NCBI GenBank assembly: GCA_046541355.1
Contig: JBKHDM010000076.1
Location: 1-12,502 of the forward strand
Direction of reading: 5' to 3'
DNA from: CAYZHV01 sp046541355
GTDB taxonomy: Bacteria > Spirochaetota > Spirochaetia > DSM-27196 > Alkalispirochaetaceae
Length of the DNA: 12,502 nucleotides
Positions 6,801-12,502 of this stretch are shown piece by piece. Positions within the stretch are counted from its first letter, which is position 1; every line of letters begins with the position of its first letter. Under the pieces are notes generated by a model. That model searched no databases, was not told the origin of the DNA, and worked only from the letters and a program-made list of their open reading frames with translations. A program made the translations under genes and the position numbers.

Positions 6801-9426
6801 CCTCGACCAGATTGCCGCCCGCGGATTCACCGCCCTCTGGCTCATCGGCCTCTGGGAGCGCTCCGCCGCTTCGAGGCGAATCAAGCAGATCGCCGGTAAC
6901 CCCGAGGCCGCCGCGAGCGCCTACGCGCTCTACGACTACCAGATAGCCCAAGAGCTCGGCGGCGACCACGCCCTCGAAAACCTCCGTCGCCGCTGCATGC
7001 AGCGGGGTATCCGCCTCGCAAGCGACATGGTGCCGAACCACACCGGTATCGACTCCCGCTGGATACACGAGCACCCCGACTGGTTTGTCCAGGCGGACCA
7101 CTGCCCCTACCCGACCTACTCCTTTAACGGGGAGAACCTCTCGAGTCGGGAGGATATCGGGGTCTATCTCGAGGATCACTACTACGACCGTAGCGACGCG
7201 GCGGTGGTGTTTAAGCGGGTGGATCACAACGGCCGCCGGGAGCGGTTTATCTACCACGGCAACGACGGAACAAGCATGCCCTGGAACGACACCGCCCAAC
7301 TCGACTTTCTTAATCCCGAGGTCCGGGAGGCGGTGATACAGACGATACTCCACGTAGCCCGGAACTTTCCGGTCATCCGCTTCGACGCTGCCATGACCCT
7401 GGCCAAAAAGCACATCCAGCGGCTCTGGTACCCGCAGCCCGGGGCGGGGGGCGCCATACCCTCCCGGTCGGACTTCGCCATAACCCAGGAGGAGTTCGAC
7501 AGCCGGATACCCAAGGAGTTCTGGCGGGAGGTCGTCGACAGGGTAGCGCAGGAGATCCCGGACACCCTGCTCCTCGCCGAGGCGTTCTGGATGATGGAGG
7601 GGTACTTCGTCAGGACCCTCGGGATGCACCGGGTCTACAACAGCGCCTTTATGAACATGCTGAAGAACGAGGAGAACGGGAAGTACCGGCAGACGATCAA
7701 GAACACCCTGGAGTTCGACCCGGAGATTCTCAAGCGATTCGTCAACTTCATGAACAACCCCGATGAGGAGACCGCCGTCGCTCAGTTCGGCAAGGAGGAC
7801 AAGTATTTCGGGGTCTGTACCCTGATGATCACCATGCCCGGACTCCCGATGTTCGGCCATGGACAGATCGAAGGATTCGAAGAGAAGTACGGCATGGAGT
7901 TTACCCGTGCCTACAGGCAGGAGGTACCTGACGCCGCCCTCGAGCAGCGGCACAACCGGGAGATCTTTCCCCTTCTCCACAAACGGTATCTCTTTGCAAA
8001 CGCCGAAGCGTTTCGTCTCTACGACTTTTTTACCGACTCCGGCGGGATAAACGAGAACGTCTTTGCCTACACCAATGCCGCCGGAGATGAGCGCGCCCTG
8101 GTTCTCTACAACAACTTCTGGGAGGAGAGTTGGGGTTGGATCAAAAGCTCCTCGAGCTACATCATCAAGGAACAGGGGGTCAAGACCCGCAGAGAGACAA
8201 CCCTTGCCCACGCCCTCGGCCTGAGCCGGGACTACCACAGCTACTGCATCATGCGGGAGCACCGCAGCGGGCTCTGGTACATCCGAAACTCCGGTGAGCT
8301 CCACGAGCGGGGCATGTTTATCCACCTCGGGGGCTACCAAACCCAGATCTTCCTCGATATCTACGAGGCGACGGACAACGACTACGCCCACTACGCCCAG
8401 CTCGCCGACACCCTCGGCGGACGGGGCACTCCCGATATTCACCGGGCACTCACCGAGGTAAGCCTCAAGCCGCTCCACGACGCCTTTGCCCGACCCCTGA
8501 ACAGCGGCACCGCACGAACCATAGTTCACGAGTTTCTCCGTCGCGGCGAGCCGATGGACTTTCGCCTCCTCGCCGACGAGTACCGCAGCTTCCTCGCCAT
8601 CGCCCGGGAGTTTACCGGTCGGGCAACCGATGTCGACCTCGCCTCGCACTCCTTCGTCAGCCTCACAAACGGCCTCGCCCGGCTGCGCCAGCTCGCCACC
8701 CTCTACGAGGGTGAGAGCGACGAGCCGGAGGCAACCGCCCCCGGAGCCGACCCGGGAACCGCAAGGGGCAGTTCCTCGAAGCGAAAGGCCGTTACCAGCG
8801 ACCGGCTCAACGCCGAGGAGAACAGGGAGCTCGAAGAGGCGATAACCCTGATCGCAAACCACCTCACCGACCGCTCAGGGATCGGCGACATCTCGATCCT
8901 CGCGGCGATACTCTTTCTGCTTCCGATCAACGATCTGCTCAAACGGGAGAGAGATAAGGTCGAGCGTCCGATGGAACAGGGATACGAGGGCATGGACCAG
9001 GTCAAGAGCTGGCTGCTCATCGACCGGTGCGGCGAAGTGCTCAAACAGATCTCCCAGGATCAGGAGCTCCCGGCTGTCTGGTTCCCCCTGGTTGAGCTGC
9101 TGCTCGTTCACTTCAATTGGCAGGAGTATCCGGCGAAGGGAAGGCTCCCGGAGGCGGTGAGTTACCTCTTCGACGATGAGACCGCGACCCGGTTTCTCCA
9201 GGTCAACTACCATGATGAGATCCGCTGGTTCAACAAGGAGATGTTCCAGGAGCTTTCGGAGTGGTTCTTTCTCATCGGGGCGTGGTACGCCTGCACCGAG
9301 TATCGGGAGCCGGAGGAGCAGATCCTCGAGGCGTACCGGGCATACAAAGTGTGGAAGGCAGCAGAGCCGCTGAGCGACTACCAGGTCGAGCTTCTACTCA
9401 CCGAAGTGGAGAACGAGATTAAGTAG
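3802..9426 (+). CDS. Fused 4-alpha-glucanotransferase (GH77, DPE2-type) and alpha-amylase family (GH13) protein
   Basis: This single 1874-residue frame has no signal peptide, so it is presumably cytoplasmic and acts on maltodextrin or glycogen. Residues 1-660 form a GH77 domain: it opens with a typical LTGVLVPLSALRT, has SPYSALSAFAL near 69-79, the nucleophile Asp310 (FRIDHVLG), acid/base Glu498 (CAEDLG), Asp553 (SVHDTST) and the closing NVPGTYNDINWSWRMP (629-644). Asp310 and Glu498 are 188 residues apart, against about 47 in ordinary amylomaltases, which is the large insertion of plant DPE2-type enzymes; the CBM20 domains of DPE2 are absent. Residues about 670-910 are helical, then a Gly-rich hinge (929-952). 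Residues about 955-1450 are a GH13 barrel: region I DMVPNH (1075-1080), nucleophile Asp1195 (IRFDAA), acid/base Glu1260 (AEAFW), and region IV FMNNPD (1316-1321) with Asp1321 kept and the usual His replaced by Pro1320. A second hinge (about 1637-1660) precedes a helical C-terminal region of unknown role. Both catalytic triads are intact. The overall reaction is inferred. Confidence 0.93.
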   Translation: MEFPYTRRRLTGVLVPLSALRTRHSYGVGEIPDLIELARWARQCGLELIQILPINDTGGQSSPYSALSAFALHPIYLRIQELPEYTAAPEGVQKEIAAVINQLRRKHESPGEDRKKRSHLEYNELYEEKLKLLTLLFDTAAPQSAELGEVERWAEANPWVRPYAVYRTIKQAQENRSWRSWELLRDPDEEAIDAYWNQRENRRSTRFWAWLQYRLEEQMEVVAAEADKLGIAIKGDLPILMNEDSVDIWANRDIFVQQLRAGAPPDMFSHLGQNWDFPIYNWEEMRRRTYRWWRERLRQAEKFYHVFRIDHVLGFFRIWAIPEVHFSGLPGYFYPGAFMREEELSGIGFDKGRIRWLEEPHLERFRVHEILGEKSEELMDELFTPIDGEELFTFSARVTGERALTELAFQHALRQEQTETLLAEYRNRALIRTVEHSYAATWNYRECNRFESLTPEERHAFEALVAEKQARSEEIWEEQGLELLSMMREEVEMLPCAEDLGVVPASVPRTLEKLDILGLTIPRWSRRWGEPGQPFIHPRDYTESSVCAPSVHDTSTMREWWEKEEGGAAFWNALHLEGSPTEEFTPECARALFRAFQEGSPRICVYQIQDFFALAPELLDPDPRRERVNVPGTYNDINWSWRMPIDIEDLIAMNDLTKELQELSTYRQPRETGLRGEKREFHVSRAARERYDFQEELFSSRGYVVFSNTHGAQRFAHKINRKRQEGGVSGAYASAGDLYAMGLIDEVFHYLIGLYRDQYGDEVFEGLMSRLEDRFSEGEVTKALEEFSSQFPTTEVYRGERTVAEQLNSQTDALSGREVALEELLMLWLANLNPAYAAYADLFSDTALRRSTRYGEIALAVEEYFAEQPGFGPEDQALVALLREPAIEHPDSLQAQLDFIRKKWGSLLGAFFSRLLRGIDLIREERTRRGGPGGAGPTEVLRFGAGAGSGTDLESERFSPDREWMPKVVLLAKSTLVWLSQLSEQYKRPIRRLDEIPDETLDQIAARGFTALWLIGLWERSAASRRIKQIAGNPEAAASAYALYDYQIAQELGGDHALENLRRRCMQRGIRLASDMVPNHTGIDSRWIHEHPDWFVQADHCPYPTYSFNGENLSSREDIGVYLEDHYYDRSDAAVVFKRVDHNGRRERFIYHGNDGTSMPWNDTAQLDFLNPEVREAVIQTILHVARNFPVIRFDAAMTLAKKHIQRLWYPQPGAGGAIPSRSDFAITQEEFDSRIPKEFWREVVDRVAQEIPDTLLLAEAFWMMEGYFVRTLGMHRVYNSAFMNMLKNEENGKYRQTIKNTLEFDPEILKRFVNFMNNPDEETAVAQFGKEDKYFGVCTLMITMPGLPMFGHGQIEGFEEKYGMEFTRAYRQEVPDAALEQRHNREIFPLLHKRYLFANAEAFRLYDFFTDSGGINENVFAYTNAAGDERALVLYNNFWEESWGWIKSSSSYIIKEQGVKTRRETTLAHALGLSRDYHSYCIMREHRSGLWYIRNSGELHERGMFIHLGGYQTQIFLDIYEATDNDYAHYAQLADTLGGRGTPDIHRALTEVSLKPLHDAFARPLNSGTARTIVHEFLRRGEPMDFRLLADEYRSFLAIAREFTGRATDVDLASHSFVSLTNGLARLRQLATLYEGESDEPEATAPGADPGTARGSSSKRKAVTSDRLNAEENRELEEAITLIANHLTDRSGIGDISILAAILFLLPINDLLKRERDKVERPMEQGYEGMDQVKSWLLIDRCGEVLKQISQDQELPAVWFPLVELLLVHFNWQEYPAKGRLPEAVSYLFDDETATRFLQVNYHDEIRWFNKEMFQELSEWFFLIGAWYACTEYREPEEQILEAYRAYKVWKAAEPLSDYQVELLLTEVENEIK

Positions 9427-10488
9427 CGCCTGACCGCTTGCAGGCTGGTTGACGAAGGACTCAAAGCCCACCCCCTCCTTACGGCAGACGTCGTTCAGAA
9501 AGGAGAGATAGTAGAGGCCGAGACCGGTCTGCCCCTCTCCGCCGGTGAGGGCGGCGTTACGGTAGAAGTCGTGGAGGGAGCGCTCCCCGGAGAGACTACC
9601 CCGATCCTTGAACTCTCCCTGTACCTCCTCGAACCTCGCCTCCGATCCACTCACCACGACGTGAAGCCGTCCTCGATCCCCTTTTCGATCGCTGCGCTTA
9701 CGCAACTTCCAGAGAACCGAGACAGGCTGCCCCTGCCGATCCGTCTCCTGGGTGAGCGGCGCGGCGTGCCGCAGGTGGGTAAGCAGCTCCAGGATTAACA
9801 GCCCGAGATACTCGGAGATGGAGACCGTTTCGAGGTAGCGCAGAAGCCGGATTGAAGCGCGTTCGAGAAGCTGTGTCGACTCCTCGCTCCCCTTGTGGGC
9901 GATGAGCATGAACCAGAAAAGCGGATCGATGGACTCGAGAAAGGACTCCGCCGTCCACCGGTAGATCTGCCGCTCCGAGGCGTCGAGGGCCGACTTGGTC
10001 GAGAGGGCGGCGTCAACCCGCCCCATCACCCGCTCCTGGAGCTCCCGCAGCTCCGGCTCCCGCTTCTCGAGCCAGGGAACAAGGCGGCGGCGGTCAATCC
10101 GGCTGCCGTGGTCGATAGAATGTTTCGCGTTTTTCCGGTTCCATTGGGTTACCAGGGAGCTTCGCAACAGCTCCTGGTAGACCTCGTGCTCGTACTGCAT
10201 GTAGAGCATGCTGTAGGTGATCAGCTTGCTGATGTCGATGAGCTCCTTGCGGAACCGGACAATCTCATCGAGGGTGACGTCGATAGAGCGGACAAAGCCG
10301 AGGCGAAGCAACTTCTGCACCGTGGCGGGGGTAAAGTTGGTAAGGCTGAGTCCGTACTCCTCCCGATTATCTGAGGTCGTAAAGCGGGTGAGAGGCCGCC
10401 GCTTTCGCATGAACTGCGTAATCCCCTCGTCGGTAAAGACAAGCCTCAGTGGTATCGTCAGCAAACCGCGGTCACTAATGGCAAGCAC
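9394..10488 (-). CDS. Conserved-looking protein of unknown function with a degenerate GHKL/HATPase-like C-terminus
   Basis: I do not recognise this 364-residue soluble protein as a named family. The first 220 residues are helix-rich and charged. The C-terminal 130 residues follow the order of a GHKL ATPase. First comes an N-box-like segment ELLTHLRHAA (234-243) in which His238 stands where the Mg-binding Asn normally is. A DRG (295-297) stands where the G1 DxGxG box would be. Then a G2-like GGEGQTGLGL (316-325) is followed by a helix and two strands ending VLHFGE. If real, ATP binding is probably weakened or lost, as in some anti-sigma or histidine-kinase-derived regulators. The GTG start at 10488 is well supported by GGAGG 6 nt upstream. 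Its 3' end overlaps the convergent GH77-GH13 gene by 33 bp. It is divergent from the PTS-IIA-like gene. Confidence 0.8.
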   Translation of the reverse strand: MLAISDRGLLTIPLRLVFTDEGITQFMRKRRPLTRFTTSDNREEYGLSLTNFTPATVQKLLRLGFVRSIDVTLDEIVRFRKELIDISKLITYSMLYMQYEHEVYQELLRSSLVTQWNRKNAKHSIDHGSRIDRRRLVPWLEKREPELRELQERVMGRVDAALSTKSALDASERQIYRWTAESFLESIDPLFWFMLIAHKGSEESTQLLERASIRLLRYLETVSISEYLGLLILELLTHLRHAAPLTQETDRQGQPVSVLWKLRKRSDRKGDRGRLHVVVSGSEARFEEVQGEFKDRGSLSGERSLHDFYRNAALTGGEGQTGLGLYYLSFLNDVCRKEGVGFESFVNQPASGQALLNLVLHFGE

Positions 10489-10494
10489 CTCTTT

Positions 10495-10499
10495 CCTCC
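10495..10499 (-). promoter_or_regulatory. Ribosome-binding site deciding the GTG start at 10488
   Basis: On the minus strand GGAGG is followed by a 6-nt spacer (AAAGAG) and GTG. This is one of only two strong Shine-Dalgarno sequences in the window and supports the non-ATG start. A possible -10 box, TATTAT (plus-strand 10520-10525), would give a leader of about 25 nt, but no good -35 box is visible at the right distance. Confidence 0.8.
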
Positions 10500-10566
10500 G
10501 GACCGAACGACATAGAAAAATAATAGTTGTCTGTTAGCGGACCATGAGGAGTGGATTACAAAGCTG

Positions 10567-10595
10567 TTGACACTAAAGGGTGAAGTGGCTATCTA
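10567..10595 (+). promoter_or_regulatory. Candidate promoter for the PTS IIA-like gene
   Basis: A perfect consensus -35 TTGACA (10567-10572) lies 17 nt before a weak -10 TATCTA (10590-10595); the overlapping TATAGT (10594-10599) is an alternative with a 21-nt spacer. The -10 box ends 10 nt before ATG 10606, again predicting a very short leader. The TTG at 10567, formally an in-frame start, is more plausibly part of this -35 box. Confidence 0.45.
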
Positions 10596-10605
10596 TAGTG
10601 GCAGT

Positions 10606-11118
10606 ATGCATTCGACGAGCGGCGTCGCGTTCTTCGAGAGAGGCAGCGTTGTATGGGATGTCGCAAGCACCGATAAGTTTGAGGCGATTGCTGAGATCAT
10701 ACATCGGAGCACGGCGTTCAAGCAGATACCCGGTCTCGATGTCCACGAGTTTACCAACAAGGTAATCGAGCGGGAGCTCGAGCAGAGTACCGGCTTTGGC
10801 CACGGGATCGCGGTTGCCCACGGGCGGATGGCGTGTGTCGAGAGTTGTACCATCGGCCTCGGCGTCTCCCACCGCGGGATCGACTACGGAGCGATCGACG
10901 GGCAGCCGGTGCACCTTCTGTTTATTGTCGCAAACCATCCCGAAAAACACGTTGACTACCTCAGGATCCTCTCCTCCCTCATAGGCCTCGTCAGAGACGA
11001 CAACTTCCGCAATCAGCTGCTCGGCTGCGTCAAGAGGGAGGAGGTGGAACAGAAGATGCACGACGCCTTTACCACGGCGATAGCCCGACGCGAGTTCCTC
11101 AGCCGCCAGGCGATGTAA
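10606..11118 (+). CDS. PTS EIIA type-2 (PtsN/fructose IIA-like) domain protein
   Basis: This 170-residue cytoplasmic protein consists of one PTS_EIIA_2 domain. The phospho-acceptor region reads GFGHGIAVAHGR, with His72 (ATG-10606 numbering) at the position of the phosphorylated His in E. coli PtsN (GIAIPHGK). Downstream YGAIDGQPVHLLFIVA matches the conserved DxxPVxLLF strand, and HVDYLRILSSLIGLVRD matches the HLxxLxxLA helix. As no IIB, IIC or HPr gene is nearby, a regulatory phosphorelay role is more likely than sugar uptake; this is inference. The start is uncertain. ATG 10606 puts the domain seven residues in and fits the promoter. GTG 10585, behind an AAGGG-like sequence, and TTG 10567 are in-frame alternatives giving 177 and 184 codons including the stop of the frame minus one (176 to 183 residues). 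Divergent from the ATPase-like gene, with which it shares a 117-nt upstream region. Confidence 0.85.
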   Translation: MHSTSGVAFFERGSVVWDVASTDKFEAIAEIIHRSTAFKQIPGLDVHEFTNKVIERELEQSTGFGHGIAVAHGRMACVESCTIGLGVSHRGIDYGAIDGQPVHLLFIVANHPEKHVDYLRILSSLIGLVRDDNFRNQLLGCVKREEVEQKMHDAFTTAIARREFLSRQAM

Positions 11119-11120
11119 CC

Positions 11121-11132
11121 GCCGCCGGCGGC
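11121..11132. repeat. 12-bp palindrome just after the PTS IIA-like stop codon
   Basis: GCCGCCGGCGGC is a perfect palindrome starting 2 nt after the TAA at 11116-11118. As RNA it would fold only as a 4-bp stem with a 4-base loop and has no U-tract, so it is at best a weak 3'-end structure. Confidence 0.4.
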
Positions 11133-11163
11133 ACAGCCCACCCCGCTCACCGGGAGACGCTCC

Positions 11164-11224
11164 ACCGCCCCGGGCCACGCCCGCCGCGGCAGCTCATCCC
11201 GGACCGCGCCGAATGCGAACCCCT
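11164..11224. repeat. 61-bp tandem direct repeat, copy 1
   Basis: This is the first of two head-to-tail 61-bp copies between the converging PTS-IIA-like and lysA genes. It matches copy 2 (11225-11285) at 56 of 61 positions by my alignment, with differences at repeat positions 9, 30, 31, 50 and 51. It is extremely GC-rich and contains the small hairpin CGGGC-CAC-GCCCG (11171-11183) and the palindrome GCCGCGGC. No open frame spans both copies, because 61 is not a multiple of three. Confidence 0.88.
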
Positions 11225-11285
11225 ACCGCCCCCGGCCACGCCCGCCGCGGCAGACCATCCCGGACCGCGCCGACCGCGAACCCCT
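11225..11285. repeat. 61-bp tandem direct repeat, copy 2, running into the lysA stop codon
   Basis: This second copy of the repeat ends inside the minus-strand TAG stop of lysA (11284-11286). Read on the minus strand, each unit begins with the same TAGGGGTTCGC, so copy 1 carries a duplicate of the sequence around the stop codon. It could be a local duplication of the lysA 3' flank or a copy of a dispersed intergenic element. The hairpin seen in copy 1 is weakened here by one mismatch. Confidence 0.88.
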
Positions 11286-12502
11286 ACCAGACGATTGTGG
11301 CAAAGAGGTCTTCCGGGGTTTCCTTCCGCCGTATCTGAGAGACCGAGCCGTCGGGATGCATGAGAAGCTCCGCGCTCCGGAGCTTTCCGTTGTAGTTGAA
11401 GCCCATCGAGTGGCCGTGGGCGCCGGTATCGTGGATCGCCACCAGGTCCCCCACCTCGACCTCAGGAAGCTCACGGTCGACGGCAAACTTGTCGTTGTTC
11501 TCGCAGAGACTGCCGGTGACATCGTAGACCTTTGTGGCCGGTGAGTCCTCCTTGCCGAGAACGGTGATGTGATGGTAGGCGCCGTACATCCCCGGTCGCA
11601 TGAGGTTTGCCATGTTGCCGTCGAGGCCGACGTAGTTTTTGTAGGTCTCCTTGAGATGGATCACCCGGGTGACGAGGTAGCCGTAGGGACCGGTAATCAC
11701 CCGGCCGTTTTCCATCACGATCCGCACCGGGCCGAGGCCGGCGGAGACGATGGTTCGCTCGTACGCCTCCCGGATACCCGTTGAAACCCGCTGGTAATCC
11801 ACCGCCTGCTGCTCCGGCCGGTACGGTATGCCGATGCCCCCACCGAGATTGACGAACTCGATCCTGATGCCGAGTTTCTCATCGATCTCCCGTACCAGAT
11901 CAAAGAGCAGCTGCGCGGTCTCCACAAAGTAGTCCGGGTCGAGCTCGTTTGAGGCGACCATCGTGTGCAGCCCGAAGCGGCGCGCGCCGGCATCCCGAAG
12001 CTTCCGGTACCCCTCGAGGAGCTGCTCCCGGGTAAAACCGTACTTCGCCTCCTCGGGCTTTCCGATGATCACGTTTCCCCCCTTGAGAGGGCCGGGATTG
12101 TAGCGCATACAGACGAACTCAGGTATCTGCGCATGCCGCTGCAGGAAAGGGATGTGGCTGACGTCGTCGATATTGACGATACCCCCGAGGTCGAGAGCTT
12201 TCCGGTAATCCTCGAGGGGGGTGTCGTTGGAGGTAAACATCACCTCCTCACCCCGAATACCGAGCTTCTCGGCGAGGAGGAGTTCGGTAAAGCTCGAACA
12301 GTCCATCCCCATCCCCTCCTCCCGGAGGATGGTCATAATGTGCGGGTTGGGAAGCGCCTTGACGGCAAAGTAGTTCTTGAACCCTCCCGGGGAGCCGTCG
12401 GCGTAGGTAACCCAGCTGAAAGCAGCGTTGAGCCGGGACGCGTTATCCCGGATAGCCGCCTCATCGTATATATGAAAGGGAGTCGGATGCTCCCGGGCTA
12501 TC
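11284..12502 (-). CDS. lysA: Diaminopimelate decarboxylase (partial, N-terminus outside the window)
   Basis: This is a PLP-dependent fold-III decarboxylase that converts meso-diaminopimelate to L-lysine in the cytoplasm. The frame stays open to the right edge, so the gene extends beyond the window; ATG 12336 is internal. Visible upstream codons read YFAVKALPNPHIM, whose Lys (codon 12358-12360) is the PLP Schiff-base residue. Other landmarks are MDCSSFTELLLAEK, GLHTMVASNEL, the phosphate-binding NLGGGIGIPY, the segment from MENGRVITGPYG to GYLVT, MRPGMYGAYHHI, the SLCENNDK segment with the catalytic-site Cys, and HDTGAHGHSMGFNYNG. The GLHTMVASNEL and SLCENNDKFA variants are those I know from clostridial and bacteroidete LysA rather than E. 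coli LysA. About 406 codons are visible; only some 10-20 residues should be missing. A tandem 61-bp repeat starts at its stop codon. An arginine/ornithine decarboxylase relative is less likely. Confidence 0.9.
   Translation of the reverse strand, partial: IAREHPTPFHIYDEAAIRDNASRLNAAFSWVTYADGSPGGFKNYFAVKALPNPHIMTILREEGMGMDCSSFTELLLAEKLGIRGEEVMFTSNDTPLEDYRKALDLGGIVNIDDVSHIPFLQRHAQIPEFVCMRYNPGPLKGGNVIIGKPEEAKYGFTREQLLEGYRKLRDAGARRFGLHTMVASNELDPDYFVETAQLLFDLVREIDEKLGIRIEFVNLGGGIGIPYRPEQQAVDYQRVSTGIREAYERTIVSAGLGPVRIVMENGRVITGPYGYLVTRVIHLKETYKNYVGLDGNMANLMRPGMYGAYHHITVLGKEDSPATKVYDVTGSLCENNDKFAVDRELPEVEVGDLVAIHDTGAHGHSMGFNYNGKLRSAELLMHPDGSVSQIRRKETPEDLFATIVW

Noticed and set aside
5254..8862. A 1202-codon open frame on the minus strand
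   Set aside because: It lies wholly antisense to the GH77-GH13 gene, which has clear motifs from end to end. Its translation shows no family motif, and such long shadow frames are common in high-GC coding DNA.
10544..10570. An eight-codon open frame (ATG 10544 to TGA 10570) upstream of the PTS IIA-like gene, possibly a leader peptide
   Set aside because: It lies upstream of the predicted transcription start, has no Shine-Dalgarno sequence and contains no codon run suggesting attenuation.
10567..10605. TTG 10567 or GTG 10585 as the start of the PTS IIA-like gene
   Set aside because: TTG coincides with a perfect -35 hexamer and has no properly spaced Shine-Dalgarno sequence. GTG 10585 has a weak AAGGG and cannot be excluded, but ATG 10606 best fits the domain boundary.
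11164..11285. CRISPR-like array
   Set aside because: The two 61-bp copies are directly adjacent with no spacer, and no cas gene is present.

Overview
The window is gene-dense, high-GC bacterial DNA (roughly 60-65% G+C by eye) with seven protein-coding genes and short intergenic gaps. I found no rRNA, tRNA, insertion sequence, phage gene or CRISPR array. The gene mix fits a high-GC spirochaete: a DUF151/BFN-UVR protein, a stand-alone PTS IIA-like protein, a divergent dicarboxylate-symporter-like carrier, clostridial/bacteroidete-type LysA and a cytoplasmic maltodextrin enzyme. That assignment is inference from remembered family distribution, not a search result.

Layout. On the minus strand, 1944-46 holds a two-gene unit: a short-chain-dehydrogenase-like protein without recognisable catalytic residues, followed 15 nt later by a divergent SDF-family (DAACS) membrane carrier. 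A 185-nt divergent promoter region (1945-2129) separates it from a plus-strand unit at 2130-9426. That unit encodes a BFN-UVR protein, an SBF-like (SLC10A7-type) transporter 8 nt downstream, and 2 nt after that an unusually large 1874-residue protein. This protein joins a complete DPE2-type GH77 4-alpha-glucanotransferase to a complete GH13 alpha-amylase-family enzyme, followed by a helical C-terminal region of unknown role. Its 3' end overlaps by 33 bp a convergent minus-strand gene (9394-10488) for an unrecognised 364-residue protein; I read its C-terminus as a degenerate GHKL/HATPase fold. That gene is divergent from a PTS EIIA type-2 (PtsN/FruA-like) gene at 10606-11118. After a GC-rich 165-nt gap containing two 61-bp tandem repeats, the minus-strand diaminopimelate decarboxylase gene runs off the right edge of the window.

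How the genes may work together. The GH77-GH13 protein has no signal peptide. It would act in the cytoplasm, disproportionating and cutting alpha-glucans (maltodextrin or storage glycogen) with two active sites on one chain. The PTS-IIA-like protein and the ATPase-like protein, sharing one promoter region, look like regulatory rather than metabolic genes, but nothing in the sequence links them directly to glucan metabolism. LysA belongs to lysine/peptidoglycan precursor synthesis and is probably unrelated to its neighbours.

The best candidates for something new are the GH77-GH13 fusion, the tandem repeat that starts exactly at the lysA stop codon, the degenerate-ATPase protein paired with a PTS-IIA protein, and a recurring layout in which predicted -10 boxes sit only 8-11 nt from the start codon (near-leaderless mRNAs).
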